From Mixia osmundae IAM 14324 (Eukaryota; Basidiomycota; Mixiomycetes; Mixiales; Mixiaceae), in assembly GCF_000708205.1 (NCBI RefSeq), contig NW_014575561.1, positions 194,299 to 258,298 of the forward strand: 64,000 nucleotides of DNA. Reading direction: 5' to 3'. The notes under the pieces were generated by a model. It saw only the letters and a list, made by a program, of their open reading frames with translations, searched no databases and was not told the DNA's origin. Numbering within the stretch: the stretch's first letter is position 1; each line of letters begins with the position of its first letter. Positions 21,091 to 30,701 of this stretch are shown piece after piece. Position numbers and translations under genes: made by a program.

Positions 21091-23906
21091 TCAGGCATCG
21101 TTGTCCAGGTCGACAAAGATCGCCTCGTAGTGGAACAGGATCTCTTCGATGGCTTTGCATTGCACCGACGCATCCTGCAACGCTCTGCCTTCTTCGCCTG
21201 GCGGTGGCCGGAACAGTGTCGGCCCGAATACAATGGCTAGATTCGAGCGAGACATAGAGTTGACAGAGGCATATGCTTGTACTCTACGATGCGTTTGGTC
21301 AGAGAAAAGTGCATCGCTTGGAAGCGTAACGTACTTGTGAAGATGGCCCATGAGGAATTTGAGTGTCGCGTAGTGTGCATCGGGCAAGTCATTGACCCGT
21401 TCGTGCAGTCGAATATGCCGCAGCCGGTCGTTCTCGATTTCTGCAGGCAGGCATCAGTGCTCATGCAGGGCTTGTGAGGCCATTGGCGCACTCGCTGCTT
21501 CCATGAAGCCATGATATAGGTCGAAAGTCAGCAGCGGATCCGGTAGTTCTCTGAACCAAAGCTTCAGTACGCCAGTGATATCGTTGATGTCCGTGAGGTT
21601 CTCTTCAGAAGTGAGGTCGACAGTCTCAACATCTGTTTGGACGGCATCAGCTCAGATCCCGAGGTTCTCTCAGCATGCATACCTTTGTCAAGCTTTCCTT
21701 TGAGCGCCTTGATACGCGAAGTCGTGCCGGAGAGTCGATATATGCCCGTCAATTGCAGGCCTGTGAGACTCGGTCAGCTTCGATCGATAGAAAGCTGTAG
21801 TCGCACGACTTGCCATAAGCCTCTATGACCTCTGCACATTTCTGCAGCACGCGAGGCACCTCTACGCCATCTCTGATCATCTGGTCACTCAGATCGACGC
21901 CAAAGACAGCTGTACTCGGCGGCTCGGCTACCGACTCCTGCCTTTGTTGCCTAGGCTGCGGTGATGAACCGACCATAGCCTGCGCGTCACATCAGCCTGA
22001 TCAAGCGATGATGCTCGCGACTGACGAAGCTTTCGTCGTCTAGCTCATCGCGCCGCAGTCCCTTGTGGCCCGCTTGCGCGTAGCCGCTGGCGTAATTCTG
22101 CAGGTACGTCTTGAAGTCATAGCCGTTATCTATCGCCTCTGCGATGCCGCGAAGACCAGGTCCTTCTTCAGGCTGCGCCGGCGAGATCGTAAGTCCATCA
22201 TTGACGAGTAGAGCCTCGAAGAGAGCGGCATAGCGCGCTATGTGATACTGCAGGCCTGTATCGACCTCGTCTGCTGACTCCTTCAGACTCTGCGTGAGCA
22301 CGGTCCTCAGTGTTCTGTCACTGAAAGTTCGCAGGCAGACCGACTCGAAGTACGCGAGGCAGCTGAAGACCAAAATAGTCTTGTCGCGCTTGCTGCGCCG
22401 AAAGGACCTCCTTGCGATATGCGTCACTAGCAACAGACATGCGTGACCGTGCTTCCTCTTCTTGTCTCTGCATTTGCTGAGGGTTCTTCTTTGCCCCAAA
22501 TTTGCTGATGGCTTTCCCAAATGCCCGTTTGCCGCCAGGCCCAGACGCGGCGCCCAAATGTGCGACAGCATTGACATCCTTGGTCGATTCGCCCGCTTTC
22601 GCTACCAAGAACTTTTCTAAATCCTCAGCTGCATAGTCGAATCTTTGCCGTGCCTGAAGCGGGCTGTCAGATCGCATCGTCCGATCGAGATGAGCGCGCA
22701 CCTTATCGGTCGAGCCTTCTATGTCCAGCAGACCACGCTCGAGCCGACCACCAAGATCCTTCGCCTGCGAATGCAAGTCAGCTCACGAAAATCCCGCTCA
22801 GCGAGCACGGCACTCACCTCTTTGCGGTTGCGTTCGACTTCTTTAGAGATGTCAAGGAGATGACCTCCCATCTCAGTAAGCTGCTGCGCGAACCTTAGCC
22901 GGTTGTCGCCCAGTAATTCATGTGTTCGCAGCAAGCTTTGAAAGGAAGATACAAAGGTCCTGAGACGCACGCATTTTAGCCCGTACGCTATGTTGAGGTG
23001 GTACATCACGTACCCGGCTTTGCCTTCAGAGGTCGAGTAGGCTTCAGCTGTGCCACGCGAAAGCTTGATCAATTGCCGCGCGTAGTCCTCTTCGATGAGC
23101 GCTCGTTTTCGTAGGAATGTCGAGGTTTCCTAAATCACTCCGTATAAGCACAGGATGGACGTCGCGACTAACGACTTACCTTGCAAGAGCCCAGACTTTG
23201 CTTGAGCCTATCGAGCATAAGCGGCAGACCGCACTGTCCCCCAGACACGTATCAGTACCCTGCCCAAGCCGACTGAGTTATGTCTGACGTCTAGACCGCA
23301 CAAAGTGCGTAATATGGCTTCATCAAAGACGGGGCCATCAATGCCTGGCGCGCCAGGTGCAATTGGCATGCCAGCTTTCGCATTGCCGGTAAAGGTGGCC
23401 GCAGACGCGCTGAGTGGTGACGGACCGAGCGAGCCGCTACCATTGGATATGTTGAGTCCAGATAGAGGTGTAGGCCCGCTCACGAGCGTGTCGACTGTAC
23501 TGCTGGGTCTTCGCACGCTGGCAGTGGCTTGACTGTCTAACCGAGCAGCATCCGCATTCGTCACCGCTTGGCCGAATACAGACTGCGCTGCTGTCGAGCC
23601 AGACATGGACCGCGAATCTGAGCGAAGGCCGCTCGTCGAGCTTACCATCGTTGGCGACTCTCTGTATTCTGGGTCGCCAAGATGCGCGTGCCTGCCATTG
23701 CCCGCCGTTCCACCGGACGAATGCGGCGTATACAAGTTCGGCCCTGCGTTCGCGCTGATCGCTCCGCTGCTGCTCTGTAGCGGCAAGCCTGGCTGATTCT
23801 GGTGGCTCGATGAGGTGCTCGAGCGCGGTTCGTCGATGTGCTGACCTGCCTGACGAGTGCTTGTAGCTGGTCGAGACTCGTCAAAGCTAGGTGATGGGAA
23901 GTCCAT
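21091..23906 (-). CDS. RGD1: F-BAR and RhoGAP domain protein, Rgd1-like
   Basis: Eleven exons on the minus strand (23906-23289, 23233-23180, 23129-23014, 22959-22818, 22764-22345, 22289-22026, 21979-21810, 21768-21683, 21632-21492, 21440-21335, 21283-21091) give 769 aa. About 200 disordered Ser/Gly/Pro residues precede an F-BAR domain ([58 protein letters not shown]). A RhoGAP domain follows, with the arginine finger in [12 protein letters not shown] and later motifs [10 protein letters not shown] and [14 protein letters not shown]. Family members bind curved membrane and switch off Rho3/Rho4-type GTPases in polarity and cytokinesis. The junction 21768/21810, giving [12 protein letters not shown], is phase-consistent but uses a weak acceptor. 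All introns are GT-AG. Confidence 0.9.
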
Positions 23907-24788
23907 CCAGCCTGTGCTTCGTGCTTCAAGTTGCTGCTCCTCCGTCGCCTCGTGCTACGCGCCTCGCAGACTCATCTCAGATGATTTATCATTTGATTTC
24001 CTACGTCCTCCATTCATGGCTTCTCATCGATTGCTTACCCTCAGATTAATCTACATTTTTGTACAGAGCCTGCAATCTATGCAACAAGTGACACTGGAGC
24101 TACCGAGCCGTTTCCAGGCGGTGGCTTCAACACAAAGGTCGGCGACTGCCTTGCCTGACGAGAAAGCTCAGCAGTGCAATCGCAGTATTGCCGGCGGCTC
24201 ATGCGTCAATATGCGGCCTGCAATGCGCACTGTTGCGCCAACATTGTGATGTAAGTGTGCCTGCTGAATGTTGCTCGAATTAGAAAGGCCGCGAGGTTTG
24301 CGGAGTCGTCCTGCAAATGATGTACACGCTGTCGCGCCAAGAGGCAGGCAAGCCAGCAACTGGAGCGGGTTCCCAGTCAATGAAGCCCCACGCTTTCATA
24401 GCTCTGCTGCAGAGGAAGAGCTAAGCTGGACAGCAGCACCTTCTTTGCCGACCTTGATTAAGCCACGTCCAATGAATGGTTCTAGATCTGCATTATTGTC
24501 ATGCGCGAGACGCAAGTGAGCCAGACCGTGCAACGCGTTTGACCGTGTGGAGCCAGAGGCATGATGAGTCATCGGGCGACAGCTGTGATGCTTCAGATGA
24601 AGTGAGGCCGGACAGACGCCTTGCTCGCGCTAGCTCTTCGCACGTCGTTGTCATAAGATAGTGGTTCGACTTCGACCGATCCAGTCGAACTCTGTTTGCA
24701 GTCTTGGCCACGATTGCCCGTACAGAGCGCGGTCGAGGACTGATCGAAGACGATTGTGCCCTCGCCACGAAAGCACCTGGTCGCTGAA

Positions 24789-24840
24789 CCTAGGTCACGT
24801 GACATTGATCGCCGAGATCGCCGAGCTCCCGTGACCTAGG
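24789..24840. repeat. 11-bp perfect inverted repeat with a palindromic CACGTG box
   Basis: CCTAGGTCACG at 24789-24799 is mirrored exactly by CGTGACCTAGG at 24830-24840. The left arm runs into GTCACGTGAC, itself a palindrome with an E-box core. The 30-nt spacer contains a direct repeat of GATCGCCGA. GTCACGTG-type sites are bound by Cbf1/Tye7/Usf-like bHLH factors in fungi. A regulatory role for RGD1 is inferred only from position, about 0.9 kb upstream. Confidence 0.6.
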
Positions 24841-25181
24841 GTCACCGAAGTCACAAAACGCTAGGGCAGCATGGTCGTAAGAAAGAGATGCGAGAGAGCA
24901 AATTTTGAACATTCATCGCTCATACTTCTCCTACGGTCTGTTCAGCTGAAGCTGTGAGCGTACACCAATTCAAAGTCAAAGTGGTCAAATCCATCCAAGA
25001 ATGAAGTATACAGCTCGATTAGCCTACGTATTGTATCTGGTAGCTTTTCAGCTCGATCCGGGGCGGGCAAAAAAGGCTTGACGCTGCCCAAACATGGTAC
25101 CACGTGACTGTATTGCTGGCCAGTGCGGGGACGCCCCCTTCGCTCGCGGCGGGGACCGTCTTCTCCGCCTTGCACCTCAGC

Positions 25182-25235
25182 GGGGTCAACAGGGGCTCAG
25201 CGGGGCGGATAGGGAAACAACGGGGGGTGGCGGGG
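25182..25235 (+). other. G-rich tract with potential to form a G-quadruplex
   Basis: Six runs of three or more G occur in 54 nt (25182-25185, 25192-25195, 25202-25205, 25211-25213, 25222-25227, 25232-25235) with loops of 4-8 nt. The 10-mer CTCAGCGGGG occurs twice. This fits the usual G-quadruplex sequence rule. It lies in the gene-poor stretch and overlaps no convincing gene. Confidence 0.5.
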
Positions 25236-25668
25236 CCATACGGCGCATCGCACGCAACGCAGCAAGCTTGCGAAGTCTTTCAGGGAAACTGATGCGTCGA
25301 TGCAATGTCGCAATGTCGTGTCGCGATTTAAGAACTACATTGACTATTAGGTGTTATGTACCTGTCCCATACTCATCACACCTTTCGGAAGCCTTAATCG
25401 TGCTGACCAGGTGGCATAGCATAGACTCTCAGACAAAATCAAAAGGCATAACCTCGTCAACTTGCAGATGACTGAGACTGCCGTCACCGGCGAGCATTCA
25501 GCTCTGTAGAGCGATGAAGCATGCGCACGCGGCCACAAGAGACCATCACGGCGCAAACTGCAGCCTGGTCCCGTTGCGGCATCACATCGGCGGTGCTCGA
25601 AAATTGTTCTGCCGCTCGTCCGCATACTCCGTCATGACGTGCTGCTGCTATATCACCAGCTCTGAACA

Positions 25669-26478
25669 TCATGAGGAGTCATCAAAAGTATCACTCGGGC
25701 CATCATTGCCACCTAGTCGTGCTGCTCCGCTTTCGTAGCGCGATGATTGAGGTTCTGCCTCGCTCGGCTGCGGTAGCGTAGCCAATGAAGCTCTTGCGGC
25801 CCTTTTGCGCTCCTCCCGCTCCATGCGAGAGGCATGATCCTCTTGCACTGCTAAAAGAGCATTTCGTTTACGTTCGCTTTCCAACCGCGCTTCTCTCTCT
25901 TTGAGGTTGGTGCTCCACTCGGAATGTGATGTCCAGGTACGCTGACGATCAATGAGAGTCTCGATGGCCAATCTGAGCTTAGTCTGAACGCGCTCGGAGG
26001 GCGCCTCGCTGTACTTTGCGAATATTTGAAAGTCCTGCTCGCTCCCGACATGAGTCAGGCAGGCGGCGCTCATGAGCATCGAGCTTACCTTAGTTTCTCT
26101 GTAGAAGCCAGCTGCCCAGAGGTAATCGGTGCCTCCCGTTCGATCAACTAATCTGCGCTTGATGGCGGCATTGCCCAGCTTGATCGTTAGGAACTTGTGC
26201 TCGCCCGTCTGCGCATTCGAGAGGAGCGTTCTTAAGAGGTCGCGGAGGTCCAAGGCGGCCGTGCGATCGTTCTTGTCGATGACGAGATCGTCAATGATCC
26301 TCAAGAGCTTCACTTTCTCGTCCCGTTCGCGCAGGCGTGTCTGCGTGCTTGCAGGATCGATCGTGTTGCTGCGAGCCAGAGCTGCGTCTGCGGCTGTTTG
26401 TCTAGCGAGCGCAGCACTCTCTTGAGGCAAAGGCGATGTAGATGAGCCAGGTGCAGCAGGCGGTTCACTTTCAGTCAT
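25669..26478 (-). CDS. PUB-domain protein
   Basis: Two exons on the minus strand (26478-26089, 26034-25669) give 251 aa. The central part reads RTLLSNAQTGEHKFLTIKLG, then NAAIKRRLVDRTGGTDYLWA and AGFYRETK, and after a 54-nt in-frame intron DFQIFAKYSEAPSERVQTKL. This is the pattern of a PUB/PUG domain, the fold that binds the C-terminal tail of the AAA ATPase p97/Cdc48 in UBXN6 and PNGase-type cofactors. The C-terminal part is a charged helix (LKEREARLESERKRNALLAV) followed by a disordered tail. No UBX or transglutaminase domain is present in this length. A role as a Cdc48 cofactor is inferred from the domain. Confidence 0.72.
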   Translation of the reverse strand: MTESEPPAAPGSSTSPLPQESAALARQTAADAALARSNTIDPASTQTRLRERDEKVKLLRIIDDLVIDKNDRTAALDLRDLLRTLLSNAQTGEHKFLTIKLGNAAIKRRLVDRTGGTDYLWAAGFYRETKVSSMLMSAACLTHVGSEQDFQIFAKYSEAPSERVQTKLRLAIETLIDRQRTWTSHSEWSTNLKEREARLESERKRNALLAVQEDHASRMEREERKRAARASLATLPQPSEAEPQSSRYESGAARLGGNDGPSDTFDDSS

Positions 26479-26580
26479 GCCCCAGCAGAGAACCGAAGCG
26501 CGTCACTTGACGAGGTCGATCAATTCTGTGTCGTGCGTGTCACGCGGTTGGAAGCCAGACTCGGCTGGCAATCTCGTGCA

Positions 26581-27708
26581 TCAATTCGTGTCAACAACAT
26601 GTGCGGAGTCCTTGTTCGTGTCCTTGGCAGCCCTGCGCTTCTTGATCGCTTCTCTCAGTGCGTTGTATCGCATCTTGTACTTTGCACCTTCGGCGGCAGC
26701 CTTTTCGAGATCCGCCCTTTCCATCTCGAGCTTTGCTATCCTCGCCAAATCCGTCTTCTGCGCTGTGAAAGGCTGACTGTCCACGCTGCGACGGACTTGT
26801 TGTGACAAGTCAAGTACGCTCTGCTTGATGGAGTCACGCTCCTCCGACTGACGTGCGATCAGTTTCTTCTGCCGCTCGTGCTCTTTCGCTAATCGATCGA
26901 GTGCACTCTTCAGTGATGCATTCTCGATCAGAAGCTCTTCTACCGTCCTTTGATTGTTGGCCAGCATCTGCACCGGCCGCTCTTCTGCTTGCGGGCGAAC
27001 CAGGAAGGCCGCAGGCACCTCTCGCGGCACGAGCAAGAAACTCTCTGTTAGGCGGTCAATCTCATCGGACGTCACTTTCCGCCTGTCTGGGCTCAGCTTG
27101 CCAGAAATGGGCGCTGACGCAAAGGCAACGGGCTTCGTGAGCTTGTCCTGGAGATCGTCGATGATGCGCATAAACTGGCTGAAAGGATCGGCTTCACTCG
27201 CGTTCGACCTGACCATCGAGAAGCTCTCGCCAGAGGACAGCGAGCTGCTCGGACTCAGTCTGCTCGAGGCGGAGGATGCCACAGACTGTTGCAGCCTGGA
27301 CGGCTGCGCGGGCGCGGTGGTTGATCGACGCGGCGCAGTAGGTTGCCGTGGGCCTAAATGACCATGCCGGTGACTCTGGCCTGCAGTCCGAGAGGGAGCG
27401 GGGTCACTCTTGTGGGATGAAATATCGATACGCCACTGCAGCTCGCCTGCGTGCTTTGTCTGCGCGGCGGACAAGTTAAGGAGCATAGCAGTAGCCTATC
27501 GCTCGGCAAAGTCAGCTCGGGCGAAACAAGTAAGGACGGAGCGACAACGTGCCGATGCATCGGTGGTGGCTTGACTAGCTGTCGTGTAGGCTGCAGCTGC
27601 TTGTTGACGGGTGGATACTGCTGCCAAGAGCTTGCCTTGATCGGCCTGCTCCTCGGCCAATTTGGCAAGCGTGTGTGCCTGCAAGCGGGTACTTCGATGA
27701 GCTTGCAT
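26581..27708 (-). CDS. ATG38: Atg38/NRBF2-like MIT and coiled-coil protein
   Basis: Two exons on the minus strand (27708-27538, 27495-26581) give 361 aa. The N-terminal 75 residues look like a MIT domain, with Ala-rich amphipathic helices (AHTLAKLAEEQADQGKLLAA, RQQAAAAYTTASQATTD) leading to LLNLSAAQTKHAGELQWRI. A disordered Ser-rich linker follows. The C-terminal half contains a predicted coiled coil (ELLIENASLKSALDRLAKEH, EERDSIKQSVLDLSQQV). MIT plus coiled coil of this size is the layout of Atg38/NRBF2, a subunit of the autophagy-specific PI 3-kinase complex I. A start at 27756 (MALNKAST) is also in frame; 27708 is preferred because the MIT-like region begins at once. Assignment is by architecture, so other MIT proteins remain possible. 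Confidence 0.62.
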
Positions 27709-27868
27709 GGGGCAAAGGGGACATAGCAATCGTGTGCTTGCCTTGTTGAGAGCCATGCTTGCTCATCTGAGTCAGCCGCTCATCCTCAGCAGGCTATCTC
27801 GACCGTGACGCGCTCTGTCGCTCGTCGTCTGTCTGCTGTTGACTGATCTCAACGCTTCTCGAGCCGAC

Positions 27869-29079
27869 ATGACTGCAAGCGCCAGCTCCCGCAAGCTCAA
27901 GGTTGGCATCCTGGGCGCAACAGGCAAGCAATGCAGCAGTATACGTCCACCCGGCTGACGACTTGGCTCGCTAGGAACCGTGGGACAGAATTTCTTGCTC
28001 AAGCTCGAGTCACATCCCTACTTTGTGGTGCATGCACTCGGCGCATCCTCACGTTCTGCCGGTCAGCCTTACATCAAAGCAGTGCGATGGAAACAGGCAT
28101 ATCCCATACCGGAAAGCGCCAGACAACTCATCGTTCAAGAGTGCAAGGCTGTTCAGTTCAAAGATTGCGACATTGTCTTTTCGGGTCTCGATCATGATGT
28201 TGCCGGCGAGATAGGCGAGCACATCCCGACACCATGTCGGGCATCAAGCTGACCGTGCTCTCGCTTGCAGAACAAGAATTCTCGGAGGCAGACTTGGCCG
28301 TCTTCTCCAACGCAAAAAATTACCGTCGCGCAGCGTTGGTGCCGCTCATCGTGCCCCTCGTCAATACGCATCACCTAGACATCGTACCTCATCAGCGAGC
28401 GCAACACGAGCCGCCGCTCAAGAAGGGCTTCATCGTCACCAACGCCAATTGCTCGACGACAGGCCTCGTCGTACCGCTCAAGGCGATAGAGGATGCCTTC
28501 GGACCCATCGATCGAGTGATCGTCAATACTATGCAGGCCATCTCTGGCGCAGGATACCCCGGTGTGCCCTCTCTGGACATCTTTGACAATGTCGTTCCCT
28601 TCATCTCTGGCGAAGAGGAAAAAATCGAATGGGAGACCTCCAAGATCCTTGGCGGCATATCCTCCGATCTGACTTCTTTCGACCTCCGACAGAATCAGCC
28701 GATACGAGTCTCTGCTACATGCTGTCGTGTACCTGTTCTCGACGGCCACACAGAATCCGTCTCCATCAGTTTCGCCAAGAGGCCACCGCCCACACCCGAA
28801 CAGGTCGAAGAAGCTTTGCGCTCCTATACCTGCGAGGCGCAATCCCTAGGCGCTCCATCTGCGCCAAAGGCAGTGATCCATGTACACGAAGAACCGGATC
28901 GACCGCAACCTAGACTAGACAGATACTTCCAAGACGGCGCAGGCGTCAATGTCGGCAGAGTGCGAGACTGTCCCGTGCTGGACATCAAATTCATCGTGCT
29001 ATCAAACAATGTGGCCATCGGCGCAGCGACGAGCTCTATCATCAATGCCGAAGTAGCGATGCTCAAGGGAGTCGTCTGA
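27869..29079 (+). CDS. HOM2: Aspartate-semialdehyde dehydrogenase
   Basis: Three exons (27869-27923, 27975-28214, 28271-29079) give 367 aa, the fungal length. The product makes aspartate semialdehyde for Met, Thr and Ile synthesis. The Rossmann motif GILGATGTVGQNF spans the first junction, and the active-site cysteine is in TNANCSTTGLVVPLKAIEDA. SGAGYPGVPSLDIFDNVVPF and VLDGHTESVSISF are family signatures. Both introns have GC donors: ACAG then GCAAGC at 27924, and ATAG then GCGAGC at 28215. Using the nearest GT instead would break the dinucleotide-binding loop at the first site and create a stop at the second. The gene is head to head with ATG38 (160 bp) and tail to tail with NDUFB9 (40 bp). 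Confidence 0.96.
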
Positions 29080-29119
29080 CCGACTTTACATGCATTGCAT
29101 TGCTCGCGCGAGACCATGT

Positions 29120-29684
29120 TCAGTGGTGCAAGAAGGCGTCTAGCGCCTCCTTCTTCTCTGCCGCGCTGAACATCTTGGGCTGTTGAGATGGGTCACAAGT
29201 CAGTTGTGTGCAAGCAGGCTGCTGTCGCTTTGCTCACGGGTATGTTGCGTTCCCTGTCGGCAGCGTGTCAGCCATGCGTGGGAATAGCCTAGCCAGATGA
29301 CCGTACCACTTTGTACCTTCCGCAAGCATGGGAGCTGTCGAGCACAGGCCCCTGCGTTAGCGGCATCTGCAAGCCGACAGCAGCAAACCTACGTCGAATG
29401 GGATCAGGATGTTCTAGCTCGGCCACTTGCTTCTCCGCGTCTGCGAGGAGTACAGCAATCGCTCGAGGGTCCTTCACATGTCTGTTGCTCTCGAACGCTG
29501 CTCTGATCTCGATGGACCGCTGTCGCCAGGCATCCCGCCTGATATACCAATTCAGCGAATGCTTGAGCGCTTTCCGGTAGAGCAGCTGTGTCGCAGGGTC
29601 AGCCTGGCTGACCACTGCTCAGAGCGATCTTCGTACTTGAATGTAGCGACGATGAGCCACAGAGAATGGCGTGACCGCGGGCAT
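29120..29684 (-). CDS. Mitochondrial complex I subunit NDUFB9 / B22 (LYR protein)
   Basis: Five exons on the minus strand (29684-29637, 29585-29393, 29334-29307, 29253-29238, 29179-29120) give 114 aa. The start MPAVTPFSVAHRRYIQ runs into the LYR motif (QLLYRKALKHSLNWYIRRDA). Then come IRAAFESNRHVKD, LEHPDPI and EGTKWERNIPPKMF, the conserved signature of NDUFB9/B22. LYR proteins of complex I bind acyl-ACP in the membrane arm. The intact signature is visible only after splicing; exon 4 is just 16 nt and supplies ERNIP. Its presence implies a complete respiratory complex I, which many fungi have but baker's yeast lacks. The start is 80 bp from a divergent F-box-like candidate. Confidence 0.92.
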
Positions 29685-29764
29685 CCTGTCTTGGCCGGAC
29701 GCTGTCAACGACGTCAACGCGCCGATTTGCTCGCTGTAGCGAATTAATCCTCTCCCTCTGGTCG

Positions 29765-30522
29765 ATGCCGCGCGCAGAAGCCAGCAGGCCACCACTCCAT
29801 GACCCTTCTCAGACACAGCTTGCTACACAAATAGCGTCATTCCTCAGCCTGCCCGAGGAACTCATTCGCCATATCCCGTTCATGTGCAACAAGCAACAGC
29901 ACAGCGGCTGCGGCTTGGCATCAAGCCCGGAAGCAAGTACGCTCAGTCTGGTGAGCCGCAGGACTGCGTGCTACATGTCTGTCATAATGTTTTGAGTCGA
30001 AGCGGCCTGAAAGACGAGCAGAATACAAGGGCTGCCGGCTGTGCCGATATGACGAAACCCCTGCAAGACTTAGCCAAGGGCCGAGGGCGAATGTACGAGC
30101 TATCAGTCTGAGCTGCAGAGAGGCGTCCCAGCACCATTGAGTACAGGCCCACTTCGTTAGCTAGCTTATGCAGTCGGCACTCCCTCTTCTTCGATCCATC
30201 ACAGTCGATGAGACCATTGTCTGAGACATTCCGCGTTCATCGGATCTATTTGCCCTCTGCGATTGGCGCAGACTTGAAGAACGGCGATCGCGTGACAGCC
30301 CTTGACAAGGAGGTTCACTGCCGGCTTCATGGAATGTGTTCATCACCCAGTCTACAGATCATCTGGATCGATGGAGCCGTGCCCAACTTCACAGCACGAT
30401 CGACTTCTCGGCTGTATAAGGGTGCATGGCCCGAGCCATACCGTCTCATCCTGCGTCGAAAAGACGCCGCACTGGAACAGACGAAAGAGCCATTGAGGCA
30501 ATCTATGCTAGCCGGGCTATAG
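29765..30522 (+). CDS. Possible F-box-like gene, structure unresolved
   Basis: An ATG at 29765 opens a frame containing FLSLPEELIRHI and, further on, STLSLVSRR, which together resemble an F-box (LPEELI then LSLVSR). The frame ends at 29995. A second open segment, about 30185-30522, starts near SRHSLFFDPSQSMRPL and encodes RLILRRKDAALEQ before a stop at 30520-30522; it reads like a real C-terminus. I could not find a splice set joining the two that kept frame and gave good consensus sites. It could be one gene with two or three introns, two small genes, or a decayed gene. If real, it would be a substrate adaptor of an SCF ubiquitin ligase. Confidence is low. Confidence 0.35.
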
Positions 30523-30701
30523 AAGTGCTCGCATCACGGGGATGATACCTGTCGCATTGCATGGCCTTGCGCCAGCGGAAGAATGGGCACATCGCGAATC
30601 TGTAGACCTGCCGCTGTGACGAGTGAGGAAGTGCTTGCTTTGCTCTTGTCGACAACAATCTAAGATGCACAGCTGCTACTGCTATGAAGTCGTGCACAGC
30701 T

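Larger units (their letters stand above)
23907..25668. other. 1.8 kb gene-poor stretch between RGD1 and the PUB-domain gene
   Basis: RGD1 and the PUB gene are both on the minus strand, so this holds the RGD1 promoter and the PUB gene's 3' end. Open frames are short, Arg/Ser/Cys-rich and carry no domain motif. Within it are an 11-bp inverted repeat with a CACGTG core, a second CACGTG at about 25092, and a G-rich tract (both listed separately). No tRNA-like cloverleaf was found by eye. It is the longest gap in the window. Confidence 0.6.

Noticed and set aside
24640-24700. Possible tRNA suggested by GGTTCGAC near 24662
   Set aside because: No matching acceptor stem, D arm or anticodon arm could be folded around it.
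23907-25668. A missed gene or transposon remnant in the largest gap
   Set aside because: No frame has domain motifs or good splice-linked exons, and no terminal repeats, target duplications or transposase motifs were found.
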